From NCBI GenBank assembly GCA_002435785.1, contig DIUC01000041.1, forward strand, positions 1-20,586: a DNA stretch of 20,586 nt, in the 5' to 3' direction. Numbering within the stretch: the stretch's first letter is position 1; each line of letters opens with the position of its first letter. Below the pieces are notes generated by a model. That model did no database searches. It saw only the letters and a program-made list of their open reading frames with translations, and had not been told where the DNA came from. The translations under genes were made by a program, and so were the position numbers. Below, one piece after another: positions 1 through 6,911 of this stretch. The stretch is from Saprospiraceae bacterium UBA6168 (GTDB taxonomy: Bacteria > Bacteroidota > Bacteroidia > Chitinophagales > Saprospiraceae).

Positions 1-510
1 TTACCTTACTTCTTTGAGGGGATTCGAAATATTTACCATTTCAAAGTTGAGAACCAGCTAAAAGGCGATGACCATATAAGGGAATTACAAGTTGAGAAAT
101 ACCGCCCTTGGTTTTGTGACCCGAAGCGGGATGATTATGAAGTAGGAAAAGCGTTTTTACTGTTTTTGAACAAACATACTGAGCAAGGCTGGCATACCAT
201 AAGCGGCTCAACAGGAGAGGCAAGGGTGCTAAAAGGGGATTCTATCCAATGGAATAACCCGGCTACCAATTACCCAATCAACCAAGTGTTTGAAGGCATT
301 GAAATGGTACTTAAATGCTATCAACAGTCAGGCGAAAAATGTTATTATCCTATTTGCGATGTAGCTTTATTGGATAGTTTGTCGCAAAAAAATGCCTTCA
401 TTAAAATAATTCAATTTCATCAGTCTTATGCCAATGAATATTTTATGATTAAGGAAACGGAGATGGAAGAAAGGCACAGAGAATACCTTGAGTCAATTAA
501 AAAGAACTAA
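1..510 (+). CDS. Unknown protein, 3' part only (5' end outside window)
   Basis: An open frame runs from the first base of the window to a TAA at 508-510, giving the last 169 residues of a longer protein. I do not recognise the family. The visible part is soluble, mixed in charge and rich in aromatic residues (many Tyr, Phe and Trp). It has no membrane segment, and its C-terminus is a charged helix rich in Glu, Arg and Lys. There is an internal TTG at 166, but the frame is open and protein-like upstream of it (for example YFFEGIRNIYHFKVENQL), so the gene almost certainly starts before the window. Base composition is clearly more AT-rich than the genes after 4348, which fits an accessory or acquired gene, as does the LRR gene nearby. 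That this is a real coding frame is fairly sure; the function is unknown. Confidence 0.7.
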   Translation, partial: LPYFFEGIRNIYHFKVENQLKGDDHIRELQVEKYRPWFCDPKRDDYEVGKAFLLFLNKHTEQGWHTISGSTGEARVLKGDSIQWNNPATNYPINQVFEGIEMVLKCYQQSGEKCYYPICDVALLDSLSQKNAFIKIIQFHQSYANEYFMIKETEMEERHREYLESIKKN

Positions 511-611
511 TTATAGTCGTTGACGAAAATTTGCGGTTTCAGTTATACCAAGTATTCAAACTTCCCAGCCTCCCAGCGCTCAAGCATTCACAAACAACCA
601 CAAGTTCATGG

Positions 612-651
612 CAAAAAAAAGCGGTGACACCTTCCCAAGGCTATCACCGCT
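612..651 (-). terminator. Rho-independent terminator-like hairpin, copy A
   Basis: The 8-bp stem AGCGGTGA/TCACCGCT (620-627 with 644-651) is bordered by an A8 run at 613-620. Read on the minus strand this is a GC-rich hairpin followed by a T tract, the form of an intrinsic terminator. No minus-strand gene ends just before it. It closely resembles the hairpin at 761-800 in stem sequence and A tract, so it may be left over from a lost or duplicated gene end. Confidence 0.6.
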
Positions 652-715
652 AAAGTTTTAGCTGTGTATATCCTAGCTCGGCAATGAACGCAAAGCCGCA
701 AGGTTTTATGCTCCC

Positions 716-748
716 ACCGATACGATTGCTTTGAGCAATCGTATCGGT
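716..748. repeat. Perfect 15-bp inverted repeat with 3-nt loop
   Basis: ACCGATACGATTGCT at 716-730 and its exact reverse complement at 734-748 enclose the loop TTG. The hairpin stands between two terminator-like hairpins (612-651 and 761-800). It has no long T tract on either side, so it is not a standard terminator. It could be a palindromic intergenic repeat or a binding or processing site; the sequence does not decide between these. Confidence 0.65.
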
Positions 749-760
749 TTCCTTCTTCGC

Positions 761-800
761 AAAAAAAAACGGTGACACCTTTCATATCAAGATGTCACCG
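761..800 (-). terminator. Rho-independent terminator of the 388-aa gene
   Basis: The stem CGGTGACA/TGTCACCG (770-777 with 793-800) is followed, in the minus direction, by nine T (A run at 761-769). It starts 9 bp beyond the stop codon of the minus-strand gene ending at 809, the expected place for its terminator. Confidence 0.85.
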
Positions 801-808
801 CTAAGGCC

Positions 809-1975
809 TTACGCCACCCCATTCCCCGTCGTCTCCTGCACCTGCTTCTTCGCCGCAGGTGCCACCGCCACAGGCTTGCCCATTGCCTGCACCGCCTCCG
901 CCAGTGAATTGGAGGCCACGCTCACGGGGGCCAACAGTGGGTTCAACCGAGGTTTCTTGCCGATTCTCACCCGGAACTTCGGCACCACCACCGCCTCAAA
1001 ACTCGGGGCCGTCACCGTAATTTCATACTCGCCCGACGCCATTTCCAGGAAGAAATCGCCGTTCGCATCGCTCACCGTGCTATAGGACTGCTGCGGCGCC
1101 TTCGGGTTCAGGTTGCGGGCCGACAGCACGGCATTGGCTATCGGCGTGAACGCCCCGTCCGCCTTCACCATGCCCTTCGCACCGGAAGGCCGGCGGCCCC
1201 GCACGATCTTTTTCAGTTCCTCGAACACGAATTTCTTATATTCCGTCTTATTGTTCTTGTTGATAATCTTGCCCATATCCATCATCCATATCGCATGGTC
1301 ATATATGGCATTGTTCGCCACCACCTTGTCCGTCGTGCCCGTCTCCGAAGTGCCCAAGGCATTGTTGCGGATCTTGCGCTGCAAGATGAACTCAGCGCCC
1401 AGTGCATTAAAAGCCGCCGGGAACCCCGCTGGCATCGTACCAGCCGCCAATAAATCCACTGAATGGGCCGTCATATATGTTTTGGCCTTTAGCGCCATGC
1501 TCTCCGTACTGCCCCACTGCGGCTTGATGGCCTGTTTGTACTGTGGATAGCCAGCCGAGGCCAGTTCTGCCTCCGCCGTGGCAGGATATGCCAGCTTGAT
1601 ATAGAACGCCAGCACCTCCCACTCCGTCGTGAGCAGCGGGTTGATCCGCTCCATTTCCTTATAGGCATTCTTTGCAATCAAGGTCCGGGTATCATTGTCC
1701 GGCAAGGCCCTGGCCGCCTCGATATCCGCCCGTGCATCGGTGCTCATGGTCGTTGTAAAAAGCTCACTCTTCAAAAAGAACTGCGGCTGGATGAGGTCAA
1801 AATTGTCCCAAGCCAGGTTGAGCGCATCGTAGAGGACGTCCACTTCGCAACTGTACTTTCTTTTGGTCTCGACAATTGTACCGGATGCCTCTTCTGCCGA
1901 ATCTGCTTCGATTTCTTCCGGTGGAAGGGCATCTTCCAGGTTAGCAGCTTCTTTTGTTACAACATCTTTTTTCAT
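809..1975 (-). CDS. 388-aa protein with C-terminal carboxypeptidase-like beta-sandwich domain
   Basis: The N-terminal ~40 residues are acidic and low in complexity, with no signal peptide. Residues ~45-260 form an alpha-helical region of unknown family. Residues ~268-348 look like a carboxypeptidase regulatory-like (transthyretin-fold) domain: an 'IANAVLSARN' strand, then 'TVSDANGDFFLEMASGEYEI', the usual pattern of an updatable 'value + SDANG + F' turn. A short Ala/Val-rich tail follows. In other Bacteroidota this domain is mostly found on exported proteins, so its presence in a protein without an export signal is odd. The ATG at 1975 is the first good start; upstream is AT-rich with no clear Shine-Dalgarno. 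The gene is followed by a strong terminator at 761-800, and a 42-bp repeat array lies directly upstream. The role is unknown; it may be an intracellular structural or scaffold protein. Confidence 0.85.
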   Translation of the reverse strand: MKKDVVTKEAANLEDALPPEEIEADSAEEASGTIVETKRKYSCEVDVLYDALNLAWDNFDLIQPQFFLKSELFTTTMSTDARADIEAARALPDNDTRTLIAKNAYKEMERINPLLTTEWEVLAFYIKLAYPATAEAELASAGYPQYKQAIKPQWGSTESMALKAKTYMTAHSVDLLAAGTMPAGFPAAFNALGAEFILQRKIRNNALGTSETGTTDKVVANNAIYDHAIWMMDMGKIINKNNKTEYKKFVFEELKKIVRGRRPSGAKGMVKADGAFTPIANAVLSARNLNPKAPQQSYSTVSDANGDFFLEMASGEYEITVTAPSFEAVVVPKFRVRIGKKPRLNPLLAPVSVASNSLAEAVQAMGKPVAVAPAAKKQVQETTGNGVA

Positions 1976-2080
1976 GATAAAAATATTTAGGTTAATAAAC
2001 TGGGTATTGACATCTGCTGACGCTGATCGTTTCCTGTTTTGTAAACCGACATGCGCTGTTCTGCCTTTTCACGGCTGGGC

Positions 2081-2290
2081 CTCTTCACGACGTGTCTGCG
2101 AATCATCACCGAGGCTTTGGGCCTTATCACGACCACGCTGCGCATCATCACCGAGGCTTTAAGCTTTTTCACGACGTGTCTGCGAATCATCACCGAGGCT
2201 TTGCGCTTCTTCACGACGACTTTGCGAATCATCACCAAGACTTTGGGCTTCTTCACGACGACACTGCGAACCATCACCGTGCCTTTGCAC
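2081..2290. repeat. Five tandem copies of a 42-bp repeat
   Basis: The units are 2081-2122, 2123-2164, 2165-2206, 2207-2248 and 2249-2290. Each carries, on the + strand, a TCACGACG block, then TGCG, then AATCATCACC and GAGGCTTT; the last unit is the most diverged. A partial unit may precede them. Because 42 is a multiple of three, several frames stay open. One minus-strand frame of 96 codons (2277 to 1987) ends 11 bp before the next gene and would give a very basic 14-aa repeat (VMIRRHVVKK...). Another minus-strand frame gives GDDSQTRREEAQSL and has most of the synonymous third-base changes between units, but it is broken by stops in the units at 2123-2206 and 2081-2122. It may be a decayed coding repeat; I cannot show that it is translated today. 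Confidence 0.85.
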
Positions 2291-2618
2291 GAGACCGCAG
2301 CACTTTTGCGGTTTATTTTGTCGAAAACGTAAAACCCTTATCGAAAACTGAAAAAAACAAAGGCAAAAATCTTTGAAAGAATAGTCGTTGTGGTGGAAAT
2401 GGTGACCGCCGAGTGCGGGTAGGTGAGTTATAAGGATTAGAACAAATACGATGCCAAATGTGCGCTTTACGGAATGTTTAGGAGGTCAACGTGAAATCAA
2501 GGCTCGTAAAAAGTAGCGGCGGGAAAACTTGGAGGGGCTTTGCATGGATTTTCGGTGGGCGGGGCTATCTTCACCGTGGATTTATCAACATTCAAATACC
2601 TAAACCTTAATTTACGCC
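2291..2618. other. Intergenic stretch before the LRR-Roc gene
   Basis: I see no convincing gene here. One open plus-strand frame running out of the repeat array ends at 2376 and looks spurious. No clean TAnnTTTG promoter box is visible before the ATG at 2619; the nearest candidate (TTTG, then TATCTTCA about 22 bases later, near 2540-2570) has two mismatches and long spacing. Confidence 0.4.
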
Positions 2619-4022
2619 ATGTCTACACTTGCTAAAGAACTGATTGAAAGGGAAAAAAGGGAAAGGACGGGGAAGCTCAATTTTACAGGCTTAAAGATAA
2701 CTAATCTTAAAAAAGAATTACCAGAATTGATTGAATGTACTTGGTTAACAGAACTTTACCTCAATGAAAATGGAATAAAAGACGGCAACTTGCTAGGAAA
2801 TTTAGCTAGTCTCACTACTCTTAATCTTGGTAATAATCCAATCAGGAACTGGCAATTCCTCGAAAATCTGACCAATCTTAAAGCGCTTTATCTCAGAAAT
2901 AACAAAAGTAGTGATGGACAAATCCTCAAAAAGCTGACCAGCCTTACCTCTCTCGACCTTAGTAGCAACCTAATCAGTGACTGGCAGTTTCTCGAAAATT
3001 TGACCAACCTCACAACACTTAATATTGGTGACAATCAAATCAAAGACTGGCATTTCCTTAAAAAGCTCATTAACCTGAACTCACTTGATATTCATTCCAA
3101 CAAAATCACTAACGGACGTTTCCTCGAAAAACTGACTAACCTCAACTCGCTAAATCTCCGTTCTAATCAAATCAACGACTGGCGCTTCCTCGAAAAGCTG
3201 ACTAACCTCAACTCGCTTAGTCTCCAATATAACCAAATCAAAGATGGAAGATTCCTCGAAAAGATGATTAACTTAAAATCGCTAAACCTTGGTGACAACC
3301 AAATCAGTGATGGTCGTTTTCTCGAAAAGCTTGTAAAACTGAATTCTCTCTTTCTTTGGGAGAACAATATTACTGACTGGAGCTTCCTTGAAAAATTACC
3401 GAATCTTACGTCACTCTATATTGGCAGAAATAAAATTAAGGACTTAAAATTTCTCAAAAAATTAACTCAACTCACTACATTATATCTTAATGGTAATCAA
3501 ATCACTGACATTACACCTTTACTGCCGCTAATAAAGAAAGGGATTCAAGTTCAAACTAAAATTTATGATAGAGGGATTGCTTTAAACGATAATCCACTTA
3601 CCAACCCACCCCCCGAAATAGTAGAACAAGGCAACGCCGCCATCCTCGAATACTTCCGACAAAAAGAAGCAACCGGAGCAGAGCCACTACTGGAAGCCAA
3701 GCTCATCCTGTTGGGCGATGGCCGCTCCGGCAAGACCTCACTGGCCTGTCGGCTGCTCCGGCAGGCATTGCCGAAGGAGGCCGACCGGACGGAGGGCGTG
3801 GACATCATCATCGGGGACTACCAGTTTCCGGTCGCTTCGGGTAGGCAGTTCCAACTCAATATCTGGGATTTCGCCGGGCAGGACAAGTACAAGCCGCTGC
3901 ACCAGTTTTTCTATTCCGAGAGCAGCCTCTATGCCCTCGTGGCCGTGAGCGGTTCTATCAAAGCTGGGCAAATACACAAAGGAGGAGTTTGGCATTGCCA
4001 AAAACCGTTTCGATGGCAATGA
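2619..4022 (+). CDS. LRR-Roc GTPase, truncated inside the GTPase domain
   Basis: This is the N-terminal part of a bacterial Roco-type (LRR-Roc-COR) protein. Residues 43-306 are twelve uniform 22-aa leucine-rich repeats (pattern LxxLxLxxNxIxDxxFLEKLTN). A linker with PPPEIVEQG follows, the usual join to a Roc domain. Roc motifs present are the P-loop GDGRSGKTS (366-374), a switch-I Thr near 391 (RTEGV) and switch-II WDFAGQD (416-422). After 'SSLYALVA' (about residue 442) the sequence departs from the family: the remaining 25 residues are unrelated to Roc, so the G4 (NKxD-like) and G5 motifs and the whole COR domain are missing. Overlapping in another frame is the C-terminal part of such a protein (3949-4242). 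A full-length Roco protein is expected to be some 400-600 residues longer. Nucleotide binding would be defective at best, so this is probably a decaying gene. The LRR part is AT-rich and the Roc part GC-rich, with a sharp change near 3600. Confidence 0.85.
   Translation: MSTLAKELIEREKRERTGKLNFTGLKITNLKKELPELIECTWLTELYLNENGIKDGNLLGNLASLTTLNLGNNPIRNWQFLENLTNLKALYLRNNKSSDGQILKKLTSLTSLDLSSNLISDWQFLENLTNLTTLNIGDNQIKDWHFLKKLINLNSLDIHSNKITNGRFLEKLTNLNSLNLRSNQINDWRFLEKLTNLNSLSLQYNQIKDGRFLEKMINLKSLNLGDNQISDGRFLEKLVKLNSLFLWENNITDWSFLEKLPNLTSLYIGRNKIKDLKFLKKLTQLTTLYLNGNQITDITPLLPLIKKGIQVQTKIYDRGIALNDNPLTNPPPEIVEQGNAAILEYFRQKEATGAEPLLEAKLILLGDGRSGKTSLACRLLRQALPKEADRTEGVDIIIGDYQFPVASGRQFQLNIWDFAGQDKYKPLHQFFYSESSLYALVAVSGSIKAGQIHKGGVWHCQKPFRWQ
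2745..3536 (+). repeat. Twelve 66-bp repeats encoding the LRR array
   Basis: Twelve consecutive 22-codon units without insertions run from 2745 to 3536. Several neighbours are close at the DNA level as well (for example the units around 3120-3260, sharing TTCCTCGAAAA and CTGACTAACCTCAACTCGCT). This closeness suggests recent expansion or gene conversion within the array. Confidence 0.85.
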
Positions 4023-4242
4023 GCATCCCCGCATCTTGACCTTCAAAAAAGATGCGGACTTGCCGAAAAAAATTAGTGATGAAGATTTTACCAGCCTTCG
4101 TAAATTTGAAAAGTATCTATCCGAAGCGGCACATTTCCCTTTTACATTTGGAAACACCGATGCACTGCTCCGCCATGTAGAAGCTTGCATGGATGGGTTG
4201 GTTTCGGATGATGGGTTTTTAGGGAAATTGAATGGTAAGTGA
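3949..4242 (+). pseudogene. C-terminal fragment of an LRR-Roc-linked effector domain, out of frame
   Basis: In the +1-type frame relative to the upstream gene, codons from 3949 read AVLSKLGKYTKEEFGIAK and go on through NEHPRILTFKKDADLP, LRKFEKYL and TDALLRHVEACMDGL to a TGA at 4240-4242. This resembles, from memory of the pattern 'K-GKYT-EEF...PRI-TFFKDA...', the last ~95 residues of small TIR-like/DUF4062-like effector modules found at the C-terminus of Bacteroidota STAND or LRR-GTPase proteins. The frame is closed just upstream by a TGA at 3946 and has no start of its own; the first ATG is at 4189, and TTG 4036 is only a possible start. It sits exactly where the upstream Roc domain breaks off, so the two are best read as the ends of one gene joined by an internal, frame-changing deletion. 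The family name is uncertain; the remnant status is fairly sure. Confidence 0.7.
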
Positions 4243-4291
4243 AAAATGGTATAACGTTGGAAGGGCAGCGTATCATGCAGGGGTAAAAGCG

Positions 4292-4321
4292 AAAGCCGGA
4301 CATCTCCCGATGCCCGGCTTT
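4292..4321. terminator. Hairpin between convergent genes
   Basis: The stem AAAGCCGG/CCGGCTTT (4292-4299 with 4314-4321) lies between the plus-strand remnant ending at 4242 and the minus-strand gene ending at 4348. T tracts are short on both sides, so it is probably a modest bidirectional terminator. Confidence 0.6.
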
Positions 4322-4347
4322 GCTATATCAAAAGGATGATTTCTTAT

Positions 4348-6669
4348 CTATTTCACCACCAACTTCCCAGAAGAAACGCCCTGTCCAGCATTTTCAACCT
4401 TGAAGAAATAAACCCCGCTCGCCAGTCCCGTGCCATCGTAGCGGCAGGTCGAACCTGTGAACGGCGTGGCGCTGATTGGGCGGCCTTGCTGGTCGAAGAC
4501 GGTCAGCATGCCTTCTGCCAGTTCAATGCCTTTGAATCGGAAATTGGTGGTAGCCTCGAATGGATTGGGAAACACCTCCATCTCCACGCCCTTTAACAAT
4601 GTTTCGGTTGAAGACACTTCAATTAGGAAATCCTCGCCGAGCGTGTGCAGGCTGCGGTTGGTGACGATCGGCTCGTTGAAGTCGAAGTAGATGCCCGCCT
4701 CGTTTTCGATGGTCGTGCCGAGCGGCAAGCCCGGGTGCTGGGCAATCTTGAATTTCACAAATCCGTGCGACAATGCCTCATTCACGTTGCTGTCTGGCAG
4801 CATGATGTTCGGGAAAATGAACTTGGCGACGCCGTGCCCGCTCAGTTCGAACTCGAACGGGTGGCTGCTGCCGAGCAGTCGGATGGACGCCGGGTCAAGC
4901 GTTTCGGGCAGCGAGTCAATCACCACGATGTTGAAAGCCGTATCGGTGCCCGTGTTTTGGAAGCGGATGAGGTAGTTGATGTCCTGCCCCCGATTGATAA
5001 AATGATTTTCACTCACGCCAAGCGGAAATCCAGTTTTGTCGTTCGGGTCATAAGCACCTATATTAGGTAGGCAGTCGAGGTCTTCGAATGGCTTGCCATC
5101 GGGCATCGGGAACTGGTTGACGAAGCCGAAGCTGACCTCGTTCCCATTTCCAGCGCAGCCCTCCACCGTCGCACTGGCAAAGGTTTCAAACGGGTGGTTG
5201 GTTGCCTCGTCCGTTTGCAAGCGCCACGTCGAACCGTTGGCTGGTACGGCCACGGTCGTTGATTGGCCAGATAGTAGCAGCAGGTCGTCCTCCGACATTT
5301 GAATCATCACGTCCTCGATGACCACATACTCGACAGGCTCAGTCATGTCTTCGCCTTGGTTGGTGATGGTGAAAATCACCTCGTCGCCAACACATTCGCC
5401 CGTCACCACCAAGTCTGCGCCGCTCCAGAGTGGGCTTGGCGTTTGGCAGGTTTCGTCGGGGTAAATATGGGCGTAGGTACAGTGCGTCTGGCCCAACTCG
5501 GCATCACAACTCACCTCAAAATTGATGGCAAAGCTGCCACAGTCACCCACAGCTATATCGCCCAAGTCAAAAGTATAGGTGTTTCCATTGACGGAAGACC
5601 AAGGCAGGGTACTACTCACATTGATGAAGAGGGGGTCGAGCGTGACCTCGACACTGGCGTCGGTGGCGGTGATGGTGCCTTGGTTGCAGTAGCTAACGAA
5701 ATAGCTGTTTTCAAAGCAGCGGCGCAGGAACCACGCCGACAGCTCCACTTCCATCAATGGGCAATCCTCAACGGCCTGCTCCGCAAAGTCCACGGTGGCA
5801 GTGCCTTGGAAGTCCACTGTCACACCTGGTACGATGGCTGTGCAAGCTGCCCAAAGTTGGTTTGCTTGAACCACTTCCACGTCGTAGGTGCCGGGCGGTA
5901 GGAAAAGGGTGTAGTTGCCATTGGCGTTGGTATTGGCATAAAAGCTACCGCCCGTTCCTGTAGCCACCACCTTCCAATTTTTCTGGGGGGTGTCGCCCGT
6001 GGTTTCCGTGCAGGTTTCGTCTTGGTCAAAATAGACTTTGCCTGTTATTTTTGATAAATAACCAGTATCGGGATTAAGCATCGTGATGGCAGAGCCGTTC
6101 ACGTCCCCCACTTTGACGGCGATGAAATCAAGGTCAGTGATGTTGCTGTTGACATTGGTGATATTAATGAATTCGGTGAAGCCAGTTACGAACGGGTTGG
6201 CAGGATTGGGGAACACAAAATTGGCGTCCACGAACCGCCAGGAAGTGTTGTTGTTGGGGAAATTTTGGATTACACCCGTTACCAACTCCTGTATTGCTAA
6301 TGTATCGGCACCATCTAACACGGTAGATTTATCCACATCGGCAGCGATGATTTTGTAGGGTGAATCAAGTTGGAGCGTGCCATTGACATGCCCAGCTACC
6401 AGTACTCTATCAAACGTTGACACACCGTTCAGCGGATCATTGTTGTTGAACGGTACAATGTCCACGCTGGTGCCAGCAGGAAGTACAAACTGGAAGTGGC
6501 CATTGGCATCTGTTATGGCAATATTGCCAGTAATCGGAACGGCGAGAAGTGTTACCCCGCTCACCGGGTCACCATTCTCCGTGGTGATGGTGCCTGACAC
6601 CGTGAACTGTGCCCAGCCAATTTGCATCGCAAACAGCGCAAACAGCAAGGAGGTTATTAGCTTTTTCAT
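4348..6669 (-). CDS. Large secreted surface protein with T9SS sorting domain and dockerin-like segment
   Basis: This 773-aa protein is exported by Sec and then by the type IX system. I start it at the ATG at 6669, because MKKLITSLLFALFAMQIGWA is a clean signal peptide; an in-frame ATG at 6747 would bury it. Residues ~23-75 are a carboxypeptidase-like domain. Residues ~108-132 (DVDKSTVLDGADTLAI) and ~185-192 (VKVGDVNG) look like dockerin-type calcium loops. Residues ~205-275 contain a second SdrB/carboxypeptidase-like domain (KVYFDQDETC, LPPGTYDVEVV). Cys-rich DUF11-like beta domains follow. Residues ~540-690 are the Bacteroidota domain with YDPNDKTGFP and AGIYFDFNEPIVTN. The last ~76 residues (VFPNPFEATT...GLASGVYFFKV...GKLVVK) are a T9SS type A sorting domain. 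It likely serves in adhesion or surface structure; there is no catalytic motif. Possible promoter: TTTG (6762-6765) 20 bases before GACTTTTG (6734-6741), minus strand. Confidence 0.9.
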   Translation of the reverse strand: MKKLITSLLFALFAMQIGWAQFTVSGTITTENGDPVSGVTLLAVPITGNIAITDANGHFQFVLPAGTSVDIVPFNNNDPLNGVSTFDRVLVAGHVNGTLQLDSPYKIIAADVDKSTVLDGADTLAIQELVTGVIQNFPNNNTSWRFVDANFVFPNPANPFVTGFTEFINITNVNSNITDLDFIAVKVGDVNGSAITMLNPDTGYLSKITGKVYFDQDETCTETTGDTPQKNWKVVATGTGGSFYANTNANGNYTLFLPPGTYDVEVVQANQLWAACTAIVPGVTVDFQGTATVDFAEQAVEDCPLMEVELSAWFLRRCFENSYFVSYCNQGTITATDASVEVTLDPLFINVSSTLPWSSVNGNTYTFDLGDIAVGDCGSFAINFEVSCDAELGQTHCTYAHIYPDETCQTPSPLWSGADLVVTGECVGDEVIFTITNQGEDMTEPVEYVVIEDVMIQMSEDDLLLLSGQSTTVAVPANGSTWRLQTDEATNHPFETFASATVEGCAGNGNEVSFGFVNQFPMPDGKPFEDLDCLPNIGAYDPNDKTGFPLGVSENHFINRGQDINYLIRFQNTGTDTAFNIVVIDSLPETLDPASIRLLGSSHPFEFELSGHGVAKFIFPNIMLPDSNVNEALSHGFVKFKIAQHPGLPLGTTIENEAGIYFDFNEPIVTNRSLHTLGEDFLIEVSSTETLLKGVEMEVFPNPFEATTNFRFKGIELAEGMLTVFDQQGRPISATPFTGSTCRYDGTGLASGVYFFKVENAGQGVSSGKLVVK

Positions 6670-6822
6670 GTTAGGTGTAATTAGATTCGGACGCATGGGA
6701 TAATTTATTTTGTGATTGAAAAATTTGATGGTACAAAAGTCAACCAACAGTATTGGGTTAGCAAAAACATTATTAGGGTTTTGTCTTTAAAATTCTAAAT
6801 TCAATTTTTTAAAAAGCCTAAT

Positions 6823-6855
6823 TTTGCTGCACGTTACCACCTTAAATTGTCTTTG
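6823..6855 (+). promoter_or_regulatory. Possible Bacteroidota promoter for the 465-aa gene
   Basis: TTTG at 6823-6826, 21 bases, then TGTCTTTG at 6848-6855, one mismatch from TAnnTTTG. The region is AT-rich, so chance matches are likely; the start codon is 57 bases downstream. Confidence 0.3.
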
Positions 6856-6911
6856 ATTTTTTACGAACTTAAGACTGATTTTTTATCAAAATTTCTTGCC
6901 GTCGCCTAAAA

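Noticed and set aside
2081..2290. CRISPR array
   Set aside because: The 42-bp units are directly adjacent with no unique spacers, and no cas gene is seen.
5299..5901. 200-codon plus-strand frame opposite the T9SS surface protein
   Set aside because: It is entirely inside a gene with a signal peptide and sorting domain on the other strand and has no recognisable motif.
6670..6747. N-terminal extension of the T9SS protein to the ATG at 6747
   Set aside because: It would place 26 residues before a clean signal peptide; the start at 6669 fits export.
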